Source: Mercurialis annua (Eukaryota; Streptophyta; Magnoliopsida; Malpighiales; Euphorbiaceae). From it: a stretch of DNA of 64,000 nt. The stretch is from the NCBI RefSeq assembly GCF_937616625.2, contig NC_065572.1, positions 728,501 to 792,500 of the forward strand, written 5' to 3'. The translations under genes and the position numbers were made by a program. Below, one piece after another: positions 1 through 12,300 of this stretch (within the stretch, counting starts at the first letter, position 1; every line of letters starts with the position of its first letter). Under the pieces are notes generated by a model. The model did not search any database and was not told where the DNA came from. It was given only the letters and a program-made list of their open reading frames with translations.

Positions 1-2235
1 CTTAGAAGATTTGCTTCTCAGTTGATCGATTTCTGTATGAAAATTTGAAATATAATTTAAAATATTTATTGCAGGATTACTGACACTTAAAGGCATGTGC
101 AAAATTCCGACTACTCCCGTGATAATTGTGTGTCGGTATAATCTTTGATTATGGAAACAAGTCAACCACAGATGGATTGGGGGTGCCACGCTGACCAAGT
201 AAGAATGTCTAACTCTATTAGGAATGTTTGGTTATTAATTGCTTCAATTTTTCTATGGTCGTCTTCAATTTGAGTTGATTGCTTTAGGTAGTCTCATTTT
301 GATCCATATGTGGCTAGAAATTTATGCATGTTTATGTACATTGTCCTTGATCGCACAATTCCATGCTTCGTATTCCTATATAAGCATGACAAGTATACTT
401 ACTTGCCAATGATGATTATATTATTACACCAGGGAGCGACTTCTTAAAATTACTCAATACGTACGGCAATATAGTTTCTGTCTTTGTTGCTTGAATTGAA
501 TAAATTGCTAAGAACATTAATTTACGACTACTCAGTTTACATTGGACAGAGTTCTGCATAGGTTACGGTGATTTAACCGTGATAGTGAAATGAGTTACCA
601 AGTAATACTTTAAGTTCAGTTCTTGGTGTGATCTTTAGTTACTTTTTAGCTATGTAATAGTGATATCTCATTTCTATAGAGAATCTCTACAATCTCTTTT
701 TCAGGGTGATAATTACACATCACTTTTTCATTTAAATCTTTCCAGTTAGTTGGATTATAAATCTTTCCAGTAAGCATAGTGGTCCATAATAGTAATAGAT
801 GAAACTTGGTCTGGATGGACTCTAAACCACCAAAGGAAAGTTTGAAAACTCCCCTCCTTGTATCAGCGGGACCAAATGACTGATTTTGACATAGGAAATA
901 TTAGGATGACATTTTTTTTAATTGTATTTTGTGAATGTTATTAATTTAGGATATTGTATTTCCCCCATCTTTCTTGACGTTTAAACTTTTATGCACAACC
1001 TTTGACATGTCTGCCTCTCTGAAAATTCCTTATTTGACAATCCTATGTCTACTATCTCGCCCTTTATTTAATAGCTAGTTGAACTTTTTTCTTTTGGGAC
1101 ATAATTATACAGCTCTGGAGATTATAAATATATTGAAAGTTCTCTTGACCTGCTATTATTTTCTGCATATAGCTAGAAACTAGTATAAGTTATGAATAAG
1201 CAGGTTATCTGCCTTTTCATGCTCTTATCGGTAGTTAGTATCGGCATATTATGCCTATAACTGCATAGAGCCTGAAATTTCATTGACTGTCTATTTTAAA
1301 CTATCTAGAGAATTAATTTCCTCAAGATTATTTGATATGTCCATCTGCTGTTATGAGTTGTTTATTGCCCAGTTTCCGTGTTGCAGCATAACTCAAATGC
1401 TTAAATAAATCTAAATCTATGTAGGGCAAGTTTATTAAAAAATGTTTTAAATTCTTTACTCTTGAAGTAGTCAAGCTTCAGGCCCCTAATTTTATTAGAA
1501 ATCGAATGGCCTAAGTTAACATTGATAGGCACATCAACTGGTTGTTGCCGAAGGGGGGCAATTAGGCCCTTCATTTATAATAAGGGACCCATTTCACATG
1601 TATAATTTCTTAAGATAGATTTGTATTTCATGAGACCAGATCACTTGAATGTGGCTAAAATAATGCACAAGTCATTGTTGCAGAGATACTAAGCAACCCC
1701 TTTAAACTAAAAATTGTCCAAACAAAACAGTAATTTTATAAAGTGGTTGGTTTAGGGAACTGGTCAACTTACATTACTGATAATACATTCCCTGCCTGCA
1801 AAGTATTTGTTTGTGTAATGAAATGTCAAAATTGCCCATCCATGATAGAGACTTTCCATTGCATTACCCTCATAAGGCAGGTGAGTTATTGGTTCTTTAT
1901 TGGATTGACCTAATCAGGTGAGGCTAACAAAAGTTTATGCCCTTTAGTGTGTGGTCTACCATGACGGGCTGCCCTCGTGATTGACAATATCTCAAGCCCA
2001 AGTCAGCAATCCACAATCATACCTCTATCCCCCCTCTTTTTTCTTCATGAAAATGAACCATGTGCTAGGATGACAAATCCTGTTGTTAGCTGAGTTCACT
2101 TTGCTAATTAGTTATCTCAGTGTGTCTTTAATGATCAAAATTTAGTTAGGATATAAACTCTAAATCCATTAGTGCAATCTTAAACTTATCCTAAACAATG
2201 AATTAATGAGCGGAAGTGCGCATAAAATTGGTTGG
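1..2235. other. Non-coding stretch; possible exon at 75-198
   Basis: No convincing gene is visible. The only gene-like signal is an acceptor-like TTTATTGCAG ending at 74 and a donor-like AAGTAAGA near 199, which would bound an exon of about 124 bp. One frame across it is open for about 25 codons before a TGA. I cannot assign it to a family; it could be the last part of a gene lying outside the window, or chance. Confidence 0.3.
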
Positions 2236-2522
2236 TTAAATATTTTTGCGGTTATCCAATTAAACTACTTTTACTTAAACATTTAATTTGTTATATTTTA
2301 GTAATCTAATATTCATTTTTCGGTAACGGGAGGTTACCGGTTAATTCCGGCAAAAGTTTCCTTATGAGTCAATCTGTCCCCATAAGCAAAATTTAACTTG
2401 AACTGATCTGTTAACCTTCCATTTCTTGAAAAATAAATGCTGGGTTACTAAAAAGTAACAATTGAATGACGGTAACTATTCTATAGAATTAATATAGCTG
2501 GGTAATCGCAAAAATATTTAAA
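2236..2522. repeat. Possible small MITE with about 22-bp inverted ends
   Basis: The ends are TTAAATATTTTTGCG plus a diverged TTATCC on the left and its inverted match at 2501-2522, with two mismatches. The interior has a short hairpin of the type GGTAAC-GGTTACC near 2323-2340 and no ORF. The ends begin with TTA, as expected for a Tourist-type TSD, but the superfamily is not proven. Confidence 0.4.
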
Positions 2523-5050
2523 TCCTAAAACTGGTCTAAATACCCTCTTGATTTGAGCCAAAGGAAAAAGAATTAAGTATTTTATATTAAATGAAATGGA
2601 AATTAGTGACGTGAAGAACTCCAACAGCAGCATAAGATGATTTTGATTCTAAACCACTGTCACAAGAAACTCTGGTCGGCTTGTTTTTATTTCTTATCTT
2701 GCTGTAGTTGTTTATTCTAACCACTATCTTGCTTCTCATTTCCTATTATGGTATGATATTAGCTCAATTATATATTAATCATAAGGTTTATTATATGCCG
2801 TCCTCTCTCTCTCCTGTGTCCACTTGTCACTCTCTTATAGGCTTTCTGGCCCACCCTTTAACCTTTTCTTAGGCATCCACAATGATTTACACTCTTTAAA
2901 ATATTTTGTACATTATAACATTACCATAACATCACTCCATTATCCCCTATTTTATTAAACTAGCTTTCACAACAGATTACACACTATAGAGAGTATATAA
3001 TAATATGAACTCAGTCAAAACATATATTTATTTTCTTAGTTTACGATATATTTTTCTTATTAAAAAAATGATTTTATTGATTTGGAGAATGTTTTATTAA
3101 CTTCCAATCCAACTGTGAATGAATTTTGCTATTTGATCTTTGGGTAGAATGGAAAACTACCTTACAGGTTACTTTAAACGTTACAATTTGCATGAAGATT
3201 GGATGATCGATTATCATCATTTCATAACTAGTGATTGTTTAATTTATGATCTGGTTAAGATTCTAGATAATTGAGCTGGTCAACTGTGAACTAGGTCCTG
3301 GCTGTTGCATGTATGACATGTGTGGGAGACAACCTTATTTGTTTATGAATTATTAGAATATAATCATTAATAATGCACAAGATTAATTAGCTAATGTATA
3401 TAACTTGATTAAGTCAATAGCTGCACAGTAGTTGGAAAATAGTGGGAGGGTCTCAATTGTTAACAGATGCAAAACAGGGTTTCATTTTATTATATAGCTA
3501 GAAACTTGATCGATCTGCTCAATTTTTTTGTACTTTGTCAATTTTTACCTTAAAAGTTTCAAATACTTGCAGGAGGGTGCAAGAAACGGCATACTTAAAA
3601 AAATCATTAACTTAATTAACTAATTAATAACCTAGAAAGGTCATAGGATTAGCTTTGGACCCCAACTCATCTTAACACCAAGATTCTATTATTTGTTGAT
3701 TTAAGTCTCTCTACCTTCACCTACTGGTCTTGCAATTTCAAAATTTAGTTAGCCATGTTTCCTCACCTTAACATACCAACTCCTCTTGTTTCTTATGTTT
3801 GCTGTATAAGTCTGACAAATTGCAGTATTGTCTTAGAATTTTTTCAAGAATGTCTGTTTCTTTAAACAAGATTCTATGCGTTTTTCTATGGTATAGATAT
3901 GGAGCGTACATGTGAAGATTTTGATTTTGAAAGAGACCCAAATAGACCTTATAAAACCTTGAACTTTTTTTTTTGTCAATTATATCTAATTCTCTCATAT
4001 ATTTTTTTCTCTAATTGAATTCTGTATTTTTGATTTTCTTTCAATTCTACCATTTCATTCAATTTTAAATAAAACTCCGCGAGTATTTTTTATAAATGAT
4101 TCGATGTGGCATTGGACCTAAAAAAATTAAAAGGTAAAAGAAGTGTAATGACAAAAAATGATACTATTTTTTGATTGAACAAGTATATACATTGAAGTTA
4201 TTAAAAAAATCTGAATTTTTAGTTATTACCCTTTTTTTGTATTTAACTTTTCAGGTCCAATACTAATTAGAATAACACGTAAGAAATAAATGCTGGAAAT
4301 TATTTTTATTCGAATCGAATGGTAGAGTTGATTTTATTTTTGGAAGTATAGGGCAACCAAAAAAAATATGGAAATATTAAAACAAATCAGAAAATGTTTC
4401 AGAGTTTAGGATTTTTTTTGTCATTTAAGCCTTAAAATAATATAACTATATTACTAATAATAATAACATTGTGGAGATTAGATTCATTTTTATTTAGCAT
4501 CAAAGAATTAGGTTCTCCTGAGTAAATTTTACTTTTTCTCAAGTGATCCTGGAGGAACCTCATGTGAAGGTGTAATCTTGCAAAAAATCTTATTCTTGTT
4601 CTTGTTCAGATTCTTCTCCAAATGGGTTTGCCTTTTTTTTTTCTAAAAGAAAAAATTGGACAAAAGAATGTTTTGACAGTTTTCTTTTCGAATACTGATT
4701 TTTGCACCCACTTTCAATCCCTTTATCCTTTTTCACCTTTCATAATTCAACCTTATATTTCCTTCAAAAATAAATTGCCTTTTAGTAAAGAATTTCCTTG
4801 CTTCATTAATGGAGCAACAGCGAAATGTTTAAAGACAGGTCTTATCTGAAATTCTGGGATTGATTATAAGTTAAGCTATCATTGGACAATCTATTCTTCT
4901 CCACATTGCTGATAACACTTTTGTTGTTTCTTTTACTTCCTTTTGATATTGCTCTTTCTGTTTAGGGATAAACATAGATAAGAGACACGAAACCTAATGA
5001 CAAGAGCATTAGATTGCTTAGCTGGGTTATTCTGATTTGGAAACCAGATG
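2523..5050. other. AT-rich intergenic DNA with an imperfect inverted repeat
   Basis: No recognisable coding sequence. Two arms around 4040-4160 and 4210-4370 are imperfect inverted copies: both carry a 'TCTACCATT' box and a 'GGTCCAATAC/GCATTGGACC' box in opposite orientation. This suggests an old MITE. The short open frames at 3768-3998 and 4622-4849 show no motif or codon pattern and are treated as chance. The stretch also contains the 3' flank of the NAC gene. Confidence 0.4.
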
Positions 5051-5113
5051 CCAAATTACTGATCATACAGGAACCTGAAGATAGGGACTAAAAACTAGAA
5101 ACTAAAATTCTAA

Positions 5114-6121
5114 TTATGTTTTTCTTCTGATATAAGGAAAACTATTGCAACTACTACTTTCTTCGTGATCATCTATTTCGTTTGATGACACTTCTGTGAC
5201 TCCGCTTGACCCTGAGGATGACGAGGATGGAGCGAGATTCAAATCTGTCCTCTCCTTTCTCAAGAACTCGTAGAAAACAGGCTTTGTGCTTGTTGTCAGC
5301 TTTCGCCCTTTATTTTCATTGCCAAGTTGAGGATTTTCCTCCTCAGTTTTATTGCTTCTCTTCTTCAAAAATATGCGGCAAAGAACCCAATTGTCTGTTG
5401 GCACCAAAGGGCTCTGTAGACAAAGTATATCAGAATTAACTGTTAAGAATGTCAATTGCTGCTGAATTTTGTTTCTATGTCTCAAATGAAACTGAAAAAC
5501 TCACCTGGATTGAGTTTTTCTTTTGGAGGGAATTGCAGGAAGTGTTATCCCTGGTAACAAGGCGATATTCGTGCATGATCCAGTCAGTCCTGGCACCATG
5601 AGGGGGTTTTCCTCTGTAAAAAACTAGGGTTTTCTTCATCCCTACAAGTTGGTTACCCTTAGAAGTTACAATTTCCTTGTCTAAACCAGTTGCCTTCCAG
5701 TAGCCAGAATTCGTCGCTCTGTTGGATCGATTCCCATTTGGGTACTTGGATTCTCTGGTGCTGAAAAAGTACCTTTCTTGCTCCAAATCACCTGAAGCAT
5801 AGATAATCCATTTGTCAATTCAAGTCAATTTAGCTGTTATCAAATGCCATACATGGCATTGCAGTTAGGTTTCTAAAGATACAAGTAATTCAACAAATTA
5901 CTTGAATTTTACCAATTTATCAACATAAATTGTGACTAACCTGGCAAATCCCAAGGATCAGATTTGCAGACATCAACTTCAGGGATAATAGAAGCAGGCA
6001 AAGGGCATGCAAACACCTTCCTCTTCAAATACTGAACAACAAGCTCCTCATCAGTTGGGTGGAACCTAAATCCAGGCGGCAGTCTAAGAACACCATTCTT
6101 GACAAAATTGAGCCTCTCCAT
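5114..6121 (-). CDS. NAC083: NAC-domain transcription factor, NAC083/VNI2 type
   Basis: Three exons: 6121-5941, 5791-5505 and 5413-5114, giving 255 aa. The introns are 149 and 91 bp with GT-AG borders; the first intron interrupts after the first base of codon 61, the second falls between codons. All five NAC subdomains are present in order: A with [13 protein letters not shown] (about residues 14-30), B with DPWDLPG, C with [11 protein letters not shown] and GYWKATG, D with [12 protein letters not shown] and [10 protein letters not shown] with NWVLCRIF after the second intron. The C-terminus keeps a motif around [11 protein letters not shown] and a Ser-rich ESSSCNSF stretch that I recognise from Arabidopsis ANAC083/VNI2, which is also about 250 aa. 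That protein is known as a nuclear regulator that interacts with VND7 in xylem differentiation and acts in senescence/ABA responses; equivalence here is inferred from sequence. The ATG is the first in frame and sits directly before the NAC domain. No defect is seen. Confidence 0.95.
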
Positions 6122-6337
6122 CTTCTATAAAATTAGCTCTGAAAATTTAGCTCAAAATCCTCAAACCCAGAAATGGAACCACAACTAATTTCAGCTCAAA
6201 TCAGAACGAAGTAGTTCATAGAAAATTAGCACAATTTAACAAAGAAATTGAACAAGAATAGAGTAATATAATAATTTAAAAAGAGAAGGGAGAGATTTGT
6301 GTATGTGTGTGGCTAATTGAGAGGGAAAGTATGGTTT

Positions 6338-6345
6338 CTTTATAG
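6338..6345 (-). promoter_or_regulatory. Likely TATA box of the NAC gene
   Basis: On the minus strand this reads CTATAAAG, about 217 bp upstream of the NAC start codon. That would give a 5' leader of roughly 185 nt. A CT-rich microsatellite (GAGAGAGAG on the plus strand, 6363-6381) lies just upstream of it, a common feature of plant core promoters. Confidence 0.5.
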
Positions 6346-6399
6346 TAATGGGCGTTGAAGGCTGGAGAAAGAGAGAGAGTCTTTAGAATAAGGACGACC

Positions 6400-8399
6400 C
6401 ATTTGGCGTAAACAAGACTCAAACTCTTGTTCTTGCTCGTAACTTTTGACGCTTATTTTTTGTTAAAAACGTTTGTGACTTTAGGGCAGTTTAATTTTTT
6501 ATTATTTAAGTGTTTGAAACGAAAAAGGTTCAACTTTTTTAATATTAAACCAAATTTAATGCATCTCAAACTAAAACATTTAGCTTAGTTCTCCTCGACG
6601 TTTGTGTCTGGGTATAACCGATGCTGTTAAAAGCTCTTCTGGACGTTTTCCCTTCACTTATACTATAAACTCCTCTTTTGAGTCATTTCTTTATTATTTT
6701 CTTTCAACTGATTTACTTTTTTTCTTTCTATTTCATGCATGTGCTGTGAACTCCATTAATGCATCACCATTTGGTATACCAGTTTCTAAAGAAGAAGAAA
6801 ACATTTGGCATAGTACTACTTTGAAGCATTTCTAAATAATAAATAATTATATAATATTAAAATTTGTATTGGTAGTTTTGCTGAAGTTAGATTAAATTAT
6901 TGTATTTTTCTTATAATATTATGTTATAATCTCAATATAATATCATTATAAATTACCATAAAGTTAAATTTATACGCTGTTGGGTTTGTCCATTTTTCTT
7001 TAAACTCCTGTGAATCCACAAATTACATCATAATTTAACTTAATTAGTTTGATTTTACATTTGTACATGTAATTCTAGCCAACTATTAAAACTATAAGTA
7101 GATTATACTCTTTTTTTTATGTTGTAAAACAATTTTTATATTCATTCCGTCCCGAATTGATGTAATTTTTAATTGCAGTATAAATTATGAAATTTAGCGT
7201 ATTTTTACACCAACTTTCCATTTCGACAATTTAAAATACAAATTATTGATCTTTTGCAATTAAAATATGGATTGGATTATAGGCTAGGATCGGTGAAGGT
7301 TGGAAGCTCAACCATCAACTGCCGTCTATTTTGGAACTCCGGAATAGTTTATTTTAACATTTTATTTTTTGAAAAATTGCTTGATTATTGTAAATAATTG
7401 ATGATTCGCACCTAAAATTTATCAAAGTTATATTCGTGTTAAAATTATAAAACATGTTAAAGTTATAATTTATATTGCAATTATCCTGAAAATGAATTAT
7501 AGTTTTTTCTATCTGAAAGTACAAAATATATTTGAAATTTCAATTGAAATATTTTTGTTAGTGTGTTTCCATTCTATTGTGCTTTTCTGAGTTCATCAAG
7601 TTTATAATTAAGCAACTATTACTATATTATAATAGTAATATAAGTAGGGCATAACGATTTTGAATAGCTTAAGGAGCATAACGAAAATATTGGACGGTGG
7701 AGAGGGTAAGATAGTCCTGGCACGCAAGGATGAAGGACAGAAAAGTAATTTAAGAAGGAAAAAGCAGTAGCATAGCATACAAGGAAGAGGTTGCAGCACC
7801 GTATGGGTGAAGTCAGCTTATGTCATTTAGGTTACAGCTGGAGCACACCAAAACTGTCTTAATGGCTAAAGGTAAAAGTACAAAAAGTACCCTTCCATAC
7901 GCCACACGAGTCTCTAATACTGAACCAAATATAACTTCTTTGGCTGGCTCTTGCAAGGGGAACAAATTTTAATTTGTTTCTCATACCCGAACTGCCATAA
8001 TTATCTCCAGTTTTATCGACCAATTTTTCTTTTTTTTACCTGTGTTAACCTTTAAAAGGTCCAGCCAATAACTCAGAACTCCAACTTAGATCCTACGTTT
8101 GCCTATAGTTAGAAATTCAGTTTCTGATTTTTCCGATGAACCAGTCAATTGGTAATTTACTAGTTTAATTAATCATGTATTAATCGAATGTTTTGCTTGC
8201 CCATCGTACATTACGAGGTCGGGGGGGGGGGGGGGGGGGGGGGTTCGAACCCTACCTTGTCCATTATTTGTATATATGTATGCCATGTATATACGTTAGT
8301 ATATAGTATATGTTGTGGCATTTATATCTTGATTTGTAACTATGAAGCTCCGTTAGTCTTTGGAGGTTTTGTATGTAAGGGGAGACATGGAGATATTTA
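6400..8399. other. NAC upstream region and AT-rich intergenic DNA
   Basis: No second gene is visible upstream of the NAC promoter. Short open frames (6602-6835, 7608-7799) lack any recognisable domain. A run of 23 consecutive G occupies 8221-8243 and is immediately followed by TTCGAACCC, so the junction reads like a tRNA B box (GGTTCGAACCC). Confidence 0.5.
8221..8253 (+). repeat. 23-nt poly-G run joined to a B-box-like motif
   Basis: A perfect G homopolymer runs directly into GGGTTCGAACCC. The motif matches the Pol III B box (GGTTCGANNCC), so this may be the remnant of a tRNA-derived SINE whose G-rich part expanded. No target-site duplication or A box was found. Confidence 0.35.
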
Positions 8400-8408
8400 T
8401 ACATTAAA

Positions 8409-8744
8409 GGCCAAATGTCGTAAAAAAGCCAAACCTTTCACAAAAGTCCCGATCTTTCAATTTTGTCGATTTTGGCCAAAAATTGATTATTTGGTTTCAC
8501 AAAAGTCCTGATCTTTCAATTTTGTCGATTTTGGCCAAAAATGGATTATTTGGTTTCACAAAAGTCCTGACCTTTCAATATATGTACATGCCATGTAAGC
8601 GCCACATAGGCAGATTGAAATCAAATTGAGAGTTGGCCACAATTGAAACTAAATAGTATGTTTTTGGCCAAAATCGACAAAATTGAAAGGTCAGGACTTT
8701 TTCGAAACTTTTATGAAAGTTTTGGCCTTTTACGACATTTGGCC
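8409..8744. mobile_element. Foldback MULE-type MITE with 9-bp TSD
   Basis: The element is flanked by perfect copies of TACATTAAA (8400-8408 and 8745-8753), the 9-bp TSD length typical of Mutator-like elements. The ends are GGCCAAATGTCGTAAAA and its inverted copy, and the inverted arms extend over roughly 100 bp (shared blocks 'CTTTCAATTTTGTCGATTTTGG'-like, on opposite strands). The left arm holds a direct tandem duplication of a unit of about 59 bp (around 8450-8568). There is no coding capacity. Confidence 0.85.
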
Positions 8745-8903
8745 TACATTAAAACATGAGTAATGTTATTTAACTCCCTATTTAATTCATTTTACTGTAC
8801 CACCTGACGTGCCAATAAACGAGTGGACTAATTTAAAAAAGAAAATTGAAATTAATAGATTTTGAGTAAAAAAAAGCATGCCATGTAAAGCAGTATAATA
8901 ATA

Positions 8904-9176
8904 CTCCCTCCGTCCCAATAGAGTTGTCCACTTTGCCTTTATCACATAGTTTAAGAAAAGCAATCATTATTTATAGTTTTTGTAAAATTTTCCTTACTTT
9001 TCTTGTCATACCCCTATTTAATGTAGGGTCCACTTGCAATTTACTTTTATTAGTGGACTTTAAATAGGGGTAATGTAGGAAAATTAAGTGAAAAGTTAGT
9101 TACTTTTTGAAAGTGGACAAGAGTTTTGGGACAAAAAAAATTCTCAAAGTGGACAACTCTATTGGGACGGAGGGAG
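8904..9176. mobile_element. Stowaway MITE (Tc1/mariner type)
   Basis: The ends are CTCCCTCCGTCCC and GGGACGGAGGGAG, the hallmark Stowaway termini, flanked by TA on both sides (8902-8903 and 9177-9178). The 273-bp size is typical. The arms continue to match for about 30 bp ('AATAGAGTTGTCCACTTTG' and its inverse). Non-autonomous, no ORF. Confidence 0.9.
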
Positions 9177-9299
9177 TATTAGTTAAAAAGTAGGAATGCA
9201 TCGAGGATATTTTTGGACACACCGTGGGTGCATTTAGGGACATGCCACAAGTATTTAAGTGATTAAATTTTACTATTGGAGTTAATTTTGATGAATCTC

Positions 9300-9383
9300 C
9301 CTCAAGCGCTTGCATCAAACTGTTAGGTCGTGGGTTCGATTCTTTCCACAAGCGCTCCCCCTTCCCTAATTATAAAAAAAAAA
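9300..9383 (+). mobile_element. 84-bp SINE tail (5'-truncated, tRNA-related)
   Basis: Flanked by an 11-bp direct repeat TGATGAATCTC (9289-9299 and 9384-9394) and ending in a run of ten A. The body has a B box of the form GGTTCGATTCT and an AAGCGCTTG/CAAGCGCT pair, but no A box. This fits a 5'-truncated retroposed SINE inserted by target-primed reverse transcription. Confidence 0.7.
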
Positions 9384-9394
9384 TGATGAATCTC

Positions 9395-12300
9395 ATTTTT
9401 TTTTGGAAATCTTACTTATTTAAGCTTAATCTTAATATAATAAAATATTAAACATTTGTTGCTTTTATTAATTATAGTTAAACTTTTTAAAATCGGTAAC
9501 TGACAAAAGATAACGAATATGCTAAAATGGAATAATCTTATGGATTTGTAAAAATTTGGCTATAACTGGCAAAAGCGGCAAATGTTTGGTATTTTATTGG
9601 AATTAAGCCTTTTATTTATATTTTGTGAATCACAATATTATTTATATAATATGTATGTTTATTGTATATATGTCTAACTGTAAAAAAAATATATGCGTCA
9701 TTACAATATAAATAAAAATCTTTTAATTTTTGCAATATTATCCTAAATTAATTTTATCGTTGCAATTTTATCCTTTTTTTAATTAATTTAATTGTTCCAA
9801 TTTTCACTCAAATTTCTATACCAACTCCGTAATTAGCAAAATTGATTTTTTTATAATTTATATTTTAACTTATAATGTAAAAAAATTGAAAGTAATGTTA
9901 AAATGTTATTTTAAATTTGTAATTTTTGGTGGTTGAAAATAAAAATAAAACTAAAATCTAATAAAGCCAATAGGCATTTTAGTGAACCGAAAGAAAAATG
10001 GATAAAATTGTTATGGAATTGTCAAATTGGAATAGTATTATAAAAATTACAAAATTCAATTTAAATATTACGCATAAAGATTTGGATTTTTTTTACAATT
10101 AGGCCTTGTATATATATAACATTAATATACAAATACATTTAAATATATTTTTAATTTTTTGTGTTACCGCCGTGTTCGTGTCTCGTTCTTTTTTTTTTCA
10201 ATTTTGTTCGCTGTGGTCGTATCCACACATGTTGCGGTGCTTTATAGATTGTAATGATATCCTAATGTTTAGTGATTGTTTGTAATGGTGAGGGTTTGTC
10301 GCTGAAAGTACATCTAGTCTCTATTTAGTGATAAAAAAAATCAAATGTTTGGCTCGGAATAATAAAATTATTTTTATGGATTTAAAAATTTCATCATGTA
10401 TATCGTATATAAAAATAATTAATTTATAAAGATAATTTTAAAATAATGCATTGTGCATTAATGGTGGATTTTCAAGTTATAGACGACAAATTTTAAATTT
10501 TTTTACTTTAGCAAACAGTTAATTTTAATAGGTTTCATTTAAATTCATAGATTTATGAGAACAAATCATCTAAAGTTTCTGATTTAAATGTTTTAGAAGC
10601 TAAATGGTAAAACAAACTTGGTATTTTCTACTTTTTTTTTTATGTAAATGTCTACTTTTCTTTTAGGTTGGTAAAAGTAGTATTTTTGAGGACTAAGCTA
10701 ATGGTTGATAGTATATGCTAAATATGTCTCCTGAGATTGCTTGCAGAGCTAGAAGAAAATCTTGATGATATGGAGAAATAGATGAACCAAAAGAAGATGT
10801 CTCAACCCAAAATCTTTTTCTTGCAACTTAATTTGTTTTCTTTTTAATACGAGAAAGTAGCAAGTAAAAGGGTAATTGCACAAAAGGGTGCACGCATTGG
10901 ATGCGTGTGTTAGCCAATTTGATTGTTTCTTGCAAATGCTTTCTCATTTTGGTTCATAAGAGGGAAAAGGTGGAGTGAGCTCTCTCTCTTCTTCTTTTTC
11001 TAAGTGGGAGTGAGATCGTTTTATCTCTATTTTTTTATTAGAGGTGTAATCAAGTTGAGTCAATTTGTGAACTATTCGAAATTGATTTAAAAAAATACTA
11101 AAACTAACTCGATTAATATAGTTGAATTGTAATTTAAACTACGTAAGTTAATTAAAGAGTTGGGCTAAACATTAAAATGTTCGGTTTGATAATCAAGCTC
11201 CCAAAATGAAATTTGATAGAATTCAAATCAAGTTCTAGTTTTAGATTTAAGAATCGAGTTGAGTTCAATTTGACAGTATTTTGACTCGACTCGACTATTT
11301 AAATGTATTCTTTTGTTGTCTTAAACTATTCTCTAAAAATATATTAAGGTGAAGAATATGATCCATGTCGTGGTGAATTTTAAAGGCGAGAATTGTTTCT
11401 TGTAGTCTATCAATACTTAGATCATATAAGTTTGATTTAATTTTGTTAAGTATGCTTATAATTGGGGATAGCAAAGAATATTTTGGGTTAAAAATTAGGA
11501 GGAAAGGGTAGAATTGTCATTTTGTTGTGGTTGTAACTCTTATGGGAAGGTGGTGGGTGAAGAGGAATAAAGATAAAAGGGGCCTACTTGCCTCCAAAAC
11601 GACGGGCACCCACGTCGGATTCAAGGCAAACTGACAAAAATGCCACCTTCAAGTTATGCCCCATTTCAAGATTTTCCAAATCTTCTTGTCTCGCTATCTT
11701 GTATCACATTGAAAATTTAGCAGAAATCGTCGTCTCAAGAATCTTTTCCTTCTACAAAACGCAATTTTACCCTTGCAAAATTAAATCCTTTTTTTGTTTT
11801 CTTAGTCTCATTTAGCTCTTAATTTCTGTCATTGACTAAGAGAATTTCTTTCTATTATTTTTTGCTCATTATTATTGTCTAACCCCATGACAATTAATTT
11901 GGTATTTTTCGCCTTAGTAATAACGGCTGTACTTAGGAATCTTGGGGACTTTTGATAAATTTATGATTTAACATAGAAAAGGCTAATTAAATAGAATTTA
12001 ATTTCTTTATGCATTGTCAATCACTCAAATGCAATTATACAAAAATTAGACATTTATAAAATTATGACTATGGCTTGTACGAAATTGAAATAAATAAATA
12101 AATCGGTCACTACTCTTACTAATACGCAAAATATCTATATCTCATAAGTTGGGCATCCAATTCTTTTATTTTGACAACTAATCCTAATTTCTGGTAGAAT
12201 ACTTAAAAGATTAAGAACCTCTTCCACCAAACAATGATTAACAATAAATAAACATTTTTAAAGTGATTGGATCCCATGTCATTGGTTCAATTTTATAATC

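Noticed and set aside
10960..11010. GTGAGCTCTCTCTCTTCTTC reminiscent of a miR156-like precursor
   Set aside because: No complementary arm forms a hairpin nearby and the mature miR156 sequence is absent; it is a CT-rich tract.
11588..11815. 75-aa frame starting MPPKRRAP
   Set aside because: No family recognised, no splice or promoter context, atypical low-complexity end.
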